From Methanocrinis alkalitolerans (GTDB lineage Archaea > Halobacteriota > Methanosarcinia > Methanotrichales > Methanotrichaceae): a stretch of DNA of 64,000 nucleotides. Shown in pieces: positions 34,419 through 41,886 of this stretch. A program made the position numbers and the translations under genes. Location of the stretch: contig NZ_JARFPL010000012.1 of the NCBI RefSeq assembly GCF_029167205.1, positions 1-64,000 on the forward strand. The letters run 5' to 3'. Below the pieces are notes generated by a model. That model was not told the DNA's origin and made no database searches. It was given only the letters and a program-made list of their open reading frames with translations. How positions within the stretch are numbered: the first letter of the stretch is position 1; each line of letters opens with the position of its first letter.

Positions 34419-34943
34419 TCAAGCCCGGATCTTCGAGGGGATCAAGACCCCCTCCTTCACTCCGGATCCTAACTCCCGGAGCTCCTTCTGCCGGAGTCGT
34501 GAGTCGATCTGGTTGATGGGTTTGGGCTTCCCTCCCAGTTTCGTCGGCTCCTGACCGGTCTCGGACGGGACGACGTAAGCGCCCTTATCCCTGACGGCGA
34601 TCTCCCGCAGGTCCTTTATCCTGAAGTAAGCCGCGACGTCGTAGAGGGGCTTGGCATTCCTTCCCAGCTCGTAGGTCCCAAGGAAGGACTTCTGCCGTAC
34701 GACGTAAAGCCCCTTATCCCTGGCGGCGATCTCCCGCAGGTCCTTTATCCTGAAGTAAGTGTCGACCTGGTAGAGAGGCTTCGCCTCTTTGCCGAGATGG
34801 ATCGGGTCTAAGGCCTTGTAACTGACGTCTCCGAAGCTCGAAGCCTTTGCTGTCGAGCCGTCCTCTCCAAAGGCCGGCGACGCCAGGGCGATGAGGAGCG
34901 CCAGGGCTGCCAAAGGGGCTGTATGATGGATATTCAGGCTCAT
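34419..34943 (-). CDS. Secreted protein with three ~41-residue repeats
   Basis: The ATG at 34943 follows AGGAGG by 6 nt and gives 174 aa with a signal peptide (LAALALLIALASPAFG). The mature part holds two nearly identical units and a third diverged one. The core YFRIKDLREIA-x-RDKG-x-YVV is at ~70-97 and ~111-138, then SRLRQKELRELGSGVKEGV near the C-terminus, each preceded by LG-x-x-x-KP-[LI]. The two close units are conserved at the DNA level (34583-34635 and 34707-34759), so the duplication is recent or conserved by conversion. Family not recognised. No membrane anchor. Confidence 0.75.
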   Translation of the reverse strand: MSLNIHHTAPLAALALLIALASPAFGEDGSTAKASSFGDVSYKALDPIHLGKEAKPLYQVDTYFRIKDLREIAARDKGLYVVRQKSFLGTYELGRNAKPLYDVAAYFRIKDLREIAVRDKGAYVVPSETGQEPTKLGGKPKPINQIDSRLRQKELRELGSGVKEGVLIPSKIRA

Positions 34944-34976
34944 GATGATCCTCCTTCTATTAAGTGGTCGGATGTG

Positions 34977-34990
34977 CATATAAATTTTTA
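34977..34990 (-). promoter_or_regulatory. TATA box for the secreted repeat protein
   Basis: On the minus strand AAAATTTATATGC reads as a strong TATA box about 35-45 bp upstream of the ATG at 34943, leaving room for the AGGAGG leader. Confidence 0.55.
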
Positions 34991-35065
34991 GGGTGCTGGA
35001 TATGGAGATGGGGGCCTCCCCCTCCAGCCGTCTCATGCCCCTCGATCCTATCCTCGCTCCGATCT

Positions 35066-35689
35066 TCAGTTCACCCTGATGATCTGGAGGAGTGAGGAGA
35101 CGGGGACTCCCAGGATATCGTCGACCCCTTTCTTGTCCAGAAGGACGCCGATGGCATTCGTCGAAGCGCCGTGATTGTTCAGCTCCTCCACCGCCTCCTC
35201 GAGGGTCCTCCCTGAGGTGATGACGTCGTCAACGATGACGCACTCGGCGTCGGAGACGTCCGAGAAGTTGGTGCTGAATATCCCCTTGAACTCCGCCTCC
35301 CCCTTCTCCTGAGACCACCTCTGCTTCGTCGGGGTGTAGACCGCCAGCTCCGCCCCCAGCTCCTCGGCGACCATGCCGGCGATGGGAACGCCGGAGAGGG
35401 CGATCCCCACGACGACGTCGACGTCGGCGTCGGAGCATTCGAGACACTCCAGGATCATGTCGGTCAGGGCCATGGAGACCTGCCGGAGCCTTATGGAGCT
35501 CTTCCCTATGGAGGACCAGTCTACGGAGACGTCCTTTGGCCCCTGGACCCCCGACCTCTTCTCGCCATGGGTCAGAAGCCACGTCACCGTCTCCCTGGAG
35601 ATGTTCAGCTCCTCGGCGATCTGTCCCTCCACCAACCCCTCCGCCTTCAGCTCGGCGGCGGTCTCTATCAAACTATCTATATTTTTCAT
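35066..35689 (-). CDS. gfcR: GfcR/PyrE-like phosphoribosyltransferase regulator
   Basis: A 207-aa protein starting at ATG 35689, with GGGGGG upstream. Residues ~1-50 form a helix-turn-helix (GLVEGQIAEELNISRETVTW). The rest is an orotate phosphoribosyltransferase-like domain with the PRPP loop CVIVDDVITSGRT. This HTH-PRT architecture matches the archaeal GfcR family, which in haloarchaea regulates sugar catabolism and in methanogens is often annotated as PyrE-like. A DNA-binding regulator sensing a phosphoribosyl metabolite is likely; the targets here are unknown. It overlaps nob1 by an ATGA. Confidence 0.85.
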   Translation of the reverse strand: MKNIDSLIETAAELKAEGLVEGQIAEELNISRETVTWLLTHGEKRSGVQGPKDVSVDWSSIGKSSIRLRQVSMALTDMILECLECSDADVDVVVGIALSGVPIAGMVAEELGAELAVYTPTKQRWSQEKGEAEFKGIFSTNFSDVSDAECVIVDDVITSGRTLEEAVEELNNHGASTNAIGVLLDKKGVDDILGVPVSSLLQIIRVN

Positions 35690-36147
35690 AATAACCCCCC
35701 TCTTCTCTTCCTTCTCGTCGTGCCGCAGACGGGACAGTCTTCTCCTTCGAAGGGCCTGCCGCATCCGGGGCACCTCTGGGTCCTCTTCAAGATCTTCTTA
35801 ATCCTGGGCTGGGCCACCGTCTCCACCCGGAGGCCCAGATGAAGGGCCACGTTCTGAAGGGCGTAATCGTCGGTGGCTAGGGTCGCAGAGAGCTCCAGGG
35901 CTTTAGCCAGAAGCTCCAGGTCGACCTCGGAGAGGACGGCGGCGTCGCCGGTCCTCTCGGCTCCGGCCCTAGCCCTCGCGAGGGCGTCTCGGGAAGGGGG
36001 CTCTATCCTCGCCCCGGATATCTGTAGCCTCATCCTGGAGCCGATGTCCAGAAGCTCTCCCTCGACGCCGGGGACGGTGACCACCTCTCCCTCGAACCCC
36101 TTCCCGCATATGAAGACCGACGAGTCTGCGACGGTAGCCGGACGCAT
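35686..36147 (-). CDS. nob1: rRNA maturation endonuclease Nob1
   Basis: A 153-aa PIN-domain endonuclease with a C-terminal zinc ribbon. The catalytic acidic residues are in VADSSVFI (Asp8), SEVDLELL and ATDDYALQN; the zinc ligands are CPGCGRPF and CPVCGTT. In archaea Nob1 trims the 3' end of 16S rRNA precursor. It is normal in size. The gene is translationally coupled to gfcR and divergent from the EMC6-like/ABCE1 pair, which places two ribosome-related functions on either side of one promoter region. Confidence 0.93.
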   Translation of the reverse strand: MRPATVADSSVFICGKGFEGEVVTVPGVEGELLDIGSRMRLQISGARIEPPSRDALARARAGAERTGDAAVLSEVDLELLAKALELSATLATDDYALQNVALHLGLRVETVAQPRIKKILKRTQRCPGCGRPFEGEDCPVCGTTRRKRRGGLL

Positions 36148-36285
36148 CCCGTACCTTTTTGCATCAATACTACTTGGACTTTGCCTCGCCCTGGGCCGGG
36201 AGGACGGAAGGTGGCGAAAAGGGGGCGGCAGCCCGAGACCAAAACGCTATTAAGATATGATGCCACCCAGGGCAGGGAGGATCCC

Positions 36286-36705
36286 ATGGCCAAGAAGAGG
36301 AAGAGGTCGAAGAGCGCTCAAAATGGAGCAGCTGCGGGCCCAGACGGGTCGAAGGCGGCAGATGAGAAGAAGATCACCGCATCAAAGATGGATGCGGCGG
36401 AGAGGAAGAAGGCCAGGTCCGATGGGATAGTCATGACCATCTACCCCGCGTTTCTGGGGGTGATCTTCGGCTTCGCGAGCCTGCAGCTCTTTGGAACTGG
36501 AGTCCCCGAGGAAGGGTCGGTGGGGATGATCTACCCGTGGTACTTCGTCATGATCCTCGTCATCGGCTTCACCTTCTACATCCAGAAGTTCACATATCCA
36601 TACCTGAAGATAAAGGTCGAGGAGTTCAAGGCCAAGGACTGGCTTTACGTCGAGTTCATAGCCGTTGACCTCTGGCTCGTATCCTGGACCCTCCTCATCA
36701 ACTGA
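36286..36705 (+). CDS. EMC6-like small membrane protein
   Basis: The ATG at 36286 follows GGGAGG by 5 nt and gives 139 aa. A Lys-rich, disordered N-terminus of ~45 residues precedes three membrane segments (~48-72, ~83-105, ~117-138), ending WLYVEFIAVDLWLVSWTLLI. The size and arrangement resemble the archaeal EMC6-like family, a proposed part of membrane-protein insertion machinery related to the eukaryotic EMC. The identification is tentative. The gene sits 15 nt upstream of ABCE1, so it is co-transcribed with a ribosome-recycling factor, which would suit a translation-linked role. Confidence 0.6.
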   Translation: MAKKRKRSKSAQNGAAAGPDGSKAADEKKITASKMDAAERKKARSDGIVMTIYPAFLGVIFGFASLQLFGTGVPEEGSVGMIYPWYFVMILVIGFTFYIQKFTYPYLKIKVEEFKAKDWLYVEFIAVDLWLVSWTLLIN

Positions 36706-36720
36706 AACGGGGTGGAACCT

Positions 36721-38484
36721 TTGAGGATCGCCGTCATCAATAGAGATCGGTGCCAGCCGAAGAAGTGCGTCCGGGAGTGCGAGTACTTCTGCCCGCCGGT
36801 GAGGACCGGGGACGAGACGATCACCTTCCCCGACGGAAAGCCGCAGATCACCGAAAACCTCTGCGTCGGCTGCGGTATCTGCGTCCGGAAGTGCCCCTTC
36901 GGGGCGATCACCATCATAAACCTCCCCGACGAGCTGGAGAACCCCACCCACCGTTACGGCGAGAACGGCTTCGCCCTCTACGGCCTCCCCGTCCCGACCG
37001 TCGGGAAGGTGACGGGCCTTTTGGGCCCCAACGGGATCGGAAAGAGCACCGCCGTCGCCATCCTCTCCGGCCTTTTGACCCCCAACCTCGGGAGGGGAGC
37101 CTCCTGGGGAGAGGTGATCGACGACTACTCCGGCTCCGCCCTCGGCGACTACCTCCGGCGGGTGGGAGAGCGGGGGGTGAAGACCGCCTACAAGCCCCAG
37201 TACGTCGACCGGATACCCAAGAGCTTCTCGGGGACCGTCGGAGCCCTTCTGGAGAAGACCGACGAACGGGGCGCCCTCTCGGAGCTCGCCGAGAGGCTGA
37301 ACCTGCTCTCCCTGATGGAGAGGGAGATCTCGAGCCTCAGCGGCGGGGAGCTGCAGAGGGTGGCGATAGCGGCCTGCGCCGCACGAGATGCCGACGTCTT
37401 CTTCTTCGACGAGATCAGCCCTTACCTCGACATCTACCAGAGGATCAACGCCGCCGAAGCGATCAGAGATCTGGCGGAGACGAGGTCGGTGATGGTGGTG
37501 GAGCACGACCTCGCCCTCCTGGATCTATTGGCCGAGAACGTCCACCTCGTCTACGGAACCCCCGGCGCCTACGGGGTGATAACCAGGCCGAAGGGGGTGC
37601 GGGTGGGGATCAACCAGTACATAAAGGGCTACTTCTCCGAGGAGAACGTCAGGGTCAGGTCGGAGCCGATCGTATTCGAGGTCCATGCCCCCCGGGCCGA
37701 AAAGGACGTCCCCATCCTCGCGGAGTACGAGAGCTTCTCGAAGAGGTACAGCGGCTTTCTCCTGGAGGCGGAGGCGGGGGTCATCAGGAGGGGCGAGGTG
37801 GTGGGGATCCTGGGGCCCAACGGCATCGGAAAGAGCACTTACATCAAGCTCTTGGCGGGTATCGAAGAGCCGACGGAGGGACGGCTCCATCTGAAGCTGA
37901 AGGTATCCTACAAGCCCCAATACCTGAAGGCTGAGACCGACCTGTCGGTGGAGGGGTTCCTTCGGAAGATGACGCGGGAGTTCGACTCCAGCCACTACCA
38001 GTCGGAGTTCGTAAAGCCCATGGGGATCGAGAAGCTCCTGGACCAGTCGATGGACGAGCTCTCCGGCGGGGAGCTACAGAGGGTCGCCGTCGTAGGCTGT
38101 CTCAGCAGGGACGCGGACCTTTACCTTTTGGACGAGCCATCGGCCCATCTCGACGTCGAGCAGAGGATGATGGCGGCGAAGGTGATGCGCAGGTTCGCCG
38201 AGAGCGCCGAGAGGTCGGTCCTCGTCGTCGACCACGACATCTATCTCATCGACCTCCTCAGCGAGAAGCTGATGGTCTTCGAGGGGGAGGAGGGGAAGAG
38301 GGGCGTCGCCCATCCGCCGGTGGAGATGAGAAAGGGGATGAACCGCTTCCTGAAGGGAATCGGGATCACCTTCAGGAGGGACGAGGAGACCCGCAGGCCC
38401 CGGGTGAACAAGCCCGGCTCGAGGCTCGACCGGTCCCAGAGGGAGTCGGGAGAGTACTACTATTACGCCCCCGATGGAGCCTGA
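36721..38484 (+). CDS. ABCE1/RLI ribosome-recycling ATPase
   Basis: TTG 36721, 5 nt after GGGGTGG, gives 587 aa; GTG 36712 is an alternative. Two N-terminal [4Fe-4S] clusters (CQPKKCVREC..C and CVGCGICVRKCP) are followed by two ABC domains: GLLGPNGIGKST with signature SLSGGELQR, and GILGPNGIGKST with signature ELSGGELQR, plus Walker B regions FFDEISPYLD and YLLDEPSAHLD. ABCE1 splits post-termination 70S ribosomes in archaea. All expected parts are intact. Confidence 0.97.
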   Translation: MRIAVINRDRCQPKKCVRECEYFCPPVRTGDETITFPDGKPQITENLCVGCGICVRKCPFGAITIINLPDELENPTHRYGENGFALYGLPVPTVGKVTGLLGPNGIGKSTAVAILSGLLTPNLGRGASWGEVIDDYSGSALGDYLRRVGERGVKTAYKPQYVDRIPKSFSGTVGALLEKTDERGALSELAERLNLLSLMEREISSLSGGELQRVAIAACAARDADVFFFDEISPYLDIYQRINAAEAIRDLAETRSVMVVEHDLALLDLLAENVHLVYGTPGAYGVITRPKGVRVGINQYIKGYFSEENVRVRSEPIVFEVHAPRAEKDVPILAEYESFSKRYSGFLLEAEAGVIRRGEVVGILGPNGIGKSTYIKLLAGIEEPTEGRLHLKLKVSYKPQYLKAETDLSVEGFLRKMTREFDSSHYQSEFVKPMGIEKLLDQSMDELSGGELQRVAVVGCLSRDADLYLLDEPSAHLDVEQRMMAAKVMRRFAESAERSVLVVDHDIYLIDLLSEKLMVFEGEEGKRGVAHPPVEMRKGMNRFLKGIGITFRRDEETRRPRVNKPGSRLDRSQRESGEYYYYAPDGA

Positions 38485-38767
38485 GGGGGCGCAAAGCTCC
38501 CTCACCATCCGCACCCAACCCCTCCTTCCGCCTCCATCCCCTTCTCCGCGGCCTTCTCTCCTTCTTATCACGCTATCCCTTTGCGCACTATCCCTTTGCC
38601 CACCCGATCCCCCTCCAGCCTCCTACACGCTCCGGAGATCCCCCACCGAACGGGGGATCGGGGGGATTTTCCCCCTTATGAAAAGAGATTCGGGGAGAAT
38701 TTTCAACATAAACCGTCATCTACATATCGTCTGGGCGACAGAACCCCAAATGCAAGGAGATTTCGAA

Positions 38768-39211
38768 ATGGAAAGTGCAAAAGCCGACGACGTTGTTAAA
38801 GTTCATTATACGGGGATGCTCGAAGACGGGACGGTCTTCGACAGCTCCATGGAGAGGGACCCCCTGGAGTTCACCCTGGGAAAGAATATGGTGATCCCGG
38901 GGTTTGAGGCGGCGGCTTTGGGGATGGCTCCCGGCGAGAAGAAGACCGTCAACGTCCCCGCCGAGGAGGCGTACGGCCCCCGCCACGAGGAGATGGTGAT
39001 GGAGGTCTCCCGGTCGAGCATGCCCCCGGAGATCGAGCCGGAGGTGGGCCAGATCCTCCAGATAGGGCAATCCCAGGATCAGATGCTCCAGGTGGTGGTG
39101 GCCGAGGTCTCAGAGGAGTCGGTCATCCTCGACGCCAACCATCCCCTGGCGGGCATGACCCTCGTCTTCGAGATCGAGATGGTGGAGATCGTCGGAGCCG
39201 GGTCCGCCTGA
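38768..39211 (+). CDS. FKBP-type peptidyl-prolyl isomerase 1
   Basis: The ATG at 38768 follows AAGGAG by 8 nt and gives 147 aa. The FKBP fold shows VKVHYTGMLEDGTVFDSSME, then TLGKNMVIPGFEAAALGMAPGEKKTV and the C-terminal NHPLAGMTLVFEIEMVEI. An IF (insert-in-flap) domain of ~60 residues sits between, as in SlyD-type archaeal FKBPs, giving chaperone activity as well as prolyl isomerisation. It is cytoplasmic, with no signal peptide. The upstream frame to 38474 is not coding: it overlaps the end of ABCE1 and has atypical codon use. A paralogue follows. Confidence 0.92.
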   Translation: MESAKADDVVKVHYTGMLEDGTVFDSSMERDPLEFTLGKNMVIPGFEAAALGMAPGEKKTVNVPAEEAYGPRHEEMVMEVSRSSMPPEIEPEVGQILQIGQSQDQMLQVVVAEVSEESVILDANHPLAGMTLVFEIEMVEIVGAGSA

Positions 39212-39342
39212 TCCGCCCCGCCCGATCCGCCCGTCTCCCCCGGTCCGTTACGAGATCGATCTAGCGATCGATCTAGCGATGGTTCCGCGGTTGGTTCCGC
39301 GATCAATTTCTTTAAATCGGATGGATGATGGAGAGTCGTAAG

Positions 39343-39774
39343 ATGAAGCAGGCTAAAGAGGGGGACACCGTGAGCCTCCACTACAAGGGGAGCTTCGAGG
39401 ACGGAACGGTCTTCGACAGCTCCGAGACCCACGGGGCGCTGAGGTTCACCATCGGCAAAGGGACGGTCATACCGGGCTTCGATGAGGCGGTTTTGGGGAT
39501 GAAGCCGGGGGAGGCGAAGACCGTCACCATAGCCCCGGAGAAGGGGTACGGCCCTCGAAACGAAGAGCTTCTGATGAAGATCGACAAAAAGGAGCTTCCC
39601 CCGGACCTCGCCCCGGTGATCGGCCAGAGGATCGAGTTCTCCAAGGGCGAGCAGAGGCTCCAGCTGACGGTGGCCGAGATCTCGGAGGAGGCGGTCACCT
39701 TCGACGCCAACCACCCCCTGGCGGGAAAGACCCTCGTCTTCGAGCTCCTCCTCCTGGAGATCGAGGAAGAGTGA
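39343..39774 (+). CDS. FKBP-type peptidyl-prolyl isomerase 2
   Basis: The ATG at 39343 follows GGAGAG and gives 143 aa; ATG 39325 lies in frame but overlaps that ribosome site. The domain order equals its neighbour's (VSLHYKGSFEDGTVFDSSE, IPGFDEAVLGMKPGEAKTV, HPLAGKTLVFELLLLEI), so it is a SlyD-like tandem duplicate. The two differ mainly in the insert-in-flap region, so different client ranges are possible. A TATA-like TTTCTTTAAATC at 39307-39318 suggests its own promoter. The spacer between the two genes carries short direct repeats (GATCGATCTAGC twice; GGTTCCGCG twice). Confidence 0.92.
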   Translation: MKQAKEGDTVSLHYKGSFEDGTVFDSSETHGALRFTIGKGTVIPGFDEAVLGMKPGEAKTVTIAPEKGYGPRNEELLMKIDKKELPPDLAPVIGQRIEFSKGEQRLQLTVAEISEEAVTFDANHPLAGKTLVFELLLLEIEEE

Positions 39775-39820
39775 GAAGAGCCTTGGCCAGGGGTTGCGGC
39801 CGATACGATGTTGGAGGGGC

Positions 39821-40015
39821 ATGGACGGCAAGAATAGAAAGGATATAAAGCCGGGGCTGAAGGTGGAGGTCGTCCTCAAGCGCGACCAGAGGACGGGCAA
39901 GCTGACGGAAGGGGTGGTGAAGGAGATCCTGACTAACTCCTCCTTCCACCCCCACGGCATAAAGGTCCGGCTCGCCGACGGCCAGGTGGGTCGGGTGGCG
40001 AGGATCGTGGGGTAG
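39821..40015 (+). CDS. YwbE family protein
   Basis: A 64-aa protein; the ATG at 39821 follows GGAGGGG. It matches the YwbE family: KDIKPGLKVEVVLKRDQRTG, then LTEGVVKEILTNSSFHPHGIKVRL and GQVGRV. These are small KOW-like beta proteins whose role is uncharacterised; a nucleic-acid or ribosome-associated role is plausible from the fold. It is 46 bp after the FKBP2 stop and probably on the same transcript. Confidence 0.88.
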   Translation: MDGKNRKDIKPGLKVEVVLKRDQRTGKLTEGVVKEILTNSSFHPHGIKVRLADGQVGRVARIVG

Positions 40016-40100
40016 AGCAGATAGAAGAAGGGAGTCTTCAGCAGTGAAATCTGAAGTCGAGGGGATACATATTTCTTCGAGCAGGTTACTGATAGCTGAA

Positions 40101-40112
40101 TACTAATAAAAT
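40101..40112 (+). promoter_or_regulatory. TATA box of the McrBC operon
   Basis: TACTAATAAAATA sits about 26-37 bp before the ATG at 40138 in an A+T-rich stretch. No ribosome site precedes that ATG, so a leaderless mRNA is likely. This is the only promoter-like site seen before the three overlapping or abutting mcr genes. Confidence 0.55.
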
Positions 40113-40137
40113 ACTCTAAGACATTTATGGTGCTAAA

Positions 40138-41886
40138 ATGATACTCGACGAGAAAATCCATCGAAAGATACTTGAAGCCTACGAATGGATGAACAAAGAG
40201 AAAAAATTATCTTCCGGAGTTCAATCGAATACGAGCGATGATCTTGTTTATTTGATGAGAGAAAATCTTGGTTATTTGCGTTTTCATTTGATAAAAATGC
40301 TGCAAAATCCACCACAGGAAAATAAGTTGGATGCCTATTTTCGTCAATACGAAGCCATCGCTCAAGAACTGGGGATCTCTCGTCATTCACTTATGTCCTT
40401 GTTGGAAAAGATTAATGGACTGCCACATCGCTATTGGTCCATAGCTACCACTCGTGGCCTCGATTGGAGGGGTGAACGCGCCTGGGATTTCATGAGAGAT
40501 GGATTCTATGTATCAATCGGATGGACAGAGCTTGGTGACCTTTCTGACATAACTCCCGACAAAGCCGGTAAAGAAAAAATTCGTGAAATATTAAGGAATA
40601 TGGGATACGACTCAACCAATTCAAGAGTCAATCCTCCATTTAAATTCACTACTGAAATCAAGAAAGGCGACCTGGTAGTTGTATCAAGATTATCGGTTCT
40701 TGGTTTTGGACGTGTGGTTGGAGATTACTATTACGAAAAAAATGATGCTGACCCTTGGCCCCACCGTATTCCTGTAGAATGGATTTCGTTTGAAAAATGG
40801 ACTCTTCCAAGAGGAAGATTGCAAACTGCGCTATACGAGATTAAAGACCCGATAAACCTAATTGAAATTGAGAGACGAAGAAATAGTGTACACGTAAAAA
40901 TACCACCACCAATTCAAAGCAGATTTATTATTCGTGTTCGATATATCTTAGAACGAAGAGGCCAAGTAATAATATATGGCCCACCTGGCACCGGAAAGAC
41001 TTACTGGGCAGAGAAGGCTGCGTTTGAACTTGCCGCTAGATCAAATTTTCTGATGGAATTTGACCAGCTTGTGGATTATCAGAAATCCTTCTTAACTGGA
41101 GACGGTGAGAGCTTCGGCGCTGTGAGAACATGCTGCTTTCATCCCGCCTACGGCTATGAGGACTTCATCGAGGGGTACAGACCTGAGCAGGCCGAGGGCC
41201 AGATGATATTCTCCCTCCGAGACGGCGTCTTCAAGAGGCTCTGCAAAGACGCTTTGGAGAACCCGCAGACGAGCTTCTACCTAATAATCGATGAGATCAA
41301 CAGGGGAGACATCCCGCGAATCTTCGGCGAGCTGATGACGATAATCGAGAAGGACAAGCGCGGAAAGTCCATCACCCTCCCGATCAGCGGCGAGCAGTTT
41401 AAAGTCCCGAGCAATGTCTACATCATCGGGACGATGAACACCGCCGATCGGTCCATAGCTCTTCTTGACGCAGCCCTCAGGCGGCGGTTTGGCTTCATCG
41501 AGCTGATGCCCGATCCGTCAGTTTTGGGCGGAGCGACCATTGAGGGCATCCACCTTGGAAGGTGGCTTGAAGCCCTAAACCAGAAGATCTGCAAAAACGT
41601 GGCGAGGGACGCCCGAAATCTCCAGATCGGCCACTCATACCTCCTCAGGGACAACGGTACGCCCATAGCCAACCTTTCTGAGTTCGCCAAAGCATTACAC
41701 GAGGAGATGATACCTCTTCTGGAAGAGTACTGCTATGAAGATTTTAGAACACTTGAAAAGATTCTTGGGTCAGGCATAGTGGACGCCAATTATCAGAAGA
41801 TTCGAAACGAGCTTTTCAAGCGCACAAGCCAAGAAGAACTTCTTAAAGCACTCGCTCTGATCTCAATAGAAACATTAGAAAAGTAG
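40138..41886 (+). CDS. McrB-type AAA+ GTPase with N-terminal EVE-like domain
   Basis: The 582-aa product is the GTPase of a type IV (modified-DNA) restriction system. Residues ~100-230 look like an EVE/PUA-like modified-base reader (YWSIATTRGLDWRGERAWDF, FYVSIGWTELGDLS, KKGDLVVVSRLSVLGFGRVV). The McrB core follows: Walker A GPPGTGKT (Lys287), CCFHPAYGYEDFIEGYRP, Walker B LIIDEINRGD (Asp385, Glu386), and the McrB signature MNTADRS (433-439) with an arginine-rich finger. The first ~1 kb and the last ~150 bp are A+T-rich while the core is G+C-rich, as if its ends were exchanged. It abuts the second McrB gene with no spacer. Confidence 0.9.
   Translation: MILDEKIHRKILEAYEWMNKEKKLSSGVQSNTSDDLVYLMRENLGYLRFHLIKMLQNPPQENKLDAYFRQYEAIAQELGISRHSLMSLLEKINGLPHRYWSIATTRGLDWRGERAWDFMRDGFYVSIGWTELGDLSDITPDKAGKEKIREILRNMGYDSTNSRVNPPFKFTTEIKKGDLVVVSRLSVLGFGRVVGDYYYEKNDADPWPHRIPVEWISFEKWTLPRGRLQTALYEIKDPINLIEIERRRNSVHVKIPPPIQSRFIIRVRYILERRGQVIIYGPPGTGKTYWAEKAAFELAARSNFLMEFDQLVDYQKSFLTGDGESFGAVRTCCFHPAYGYEDFIEGYRPEQAEGQMIFSLRDGVFKRLCKDALENPQTSFYLIIDEINRGDIPRIFGELMTIIEKDKRGKSITLPISGEQFKVPSNVYIIGTMNTADRSIALLDAALRRRFGFIELMPDPSVLGGATIEGIHLGRWLEALNQKICKNVARDARNLQIGHSYLLRDNGTPIANLSEFAKALHEEMIPLLEEYCYEDFRTLEKILGSGIVDANYQKIRNELFKRTSQEELLKALALISIETLEK

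Noticed and set aside
36382..37506. Long antisense open frame (374 codons) opposite the EMC6-like and ABCE1 genes
   Set aside because: It is a shadow of G+C-rich codon bias; the + strand carries complete ABCE1 motifs and the antisense frame has no domain or ribosome site.
39240..39320. Short direct repeats (GATCGATCTAGC; GGTTCCGCG) between the FKBP genes as an operator
   Set aside because: They are low-complexity tandem copies upstream of the TATA-like tract without symmetry or a second genomic instance in the window.
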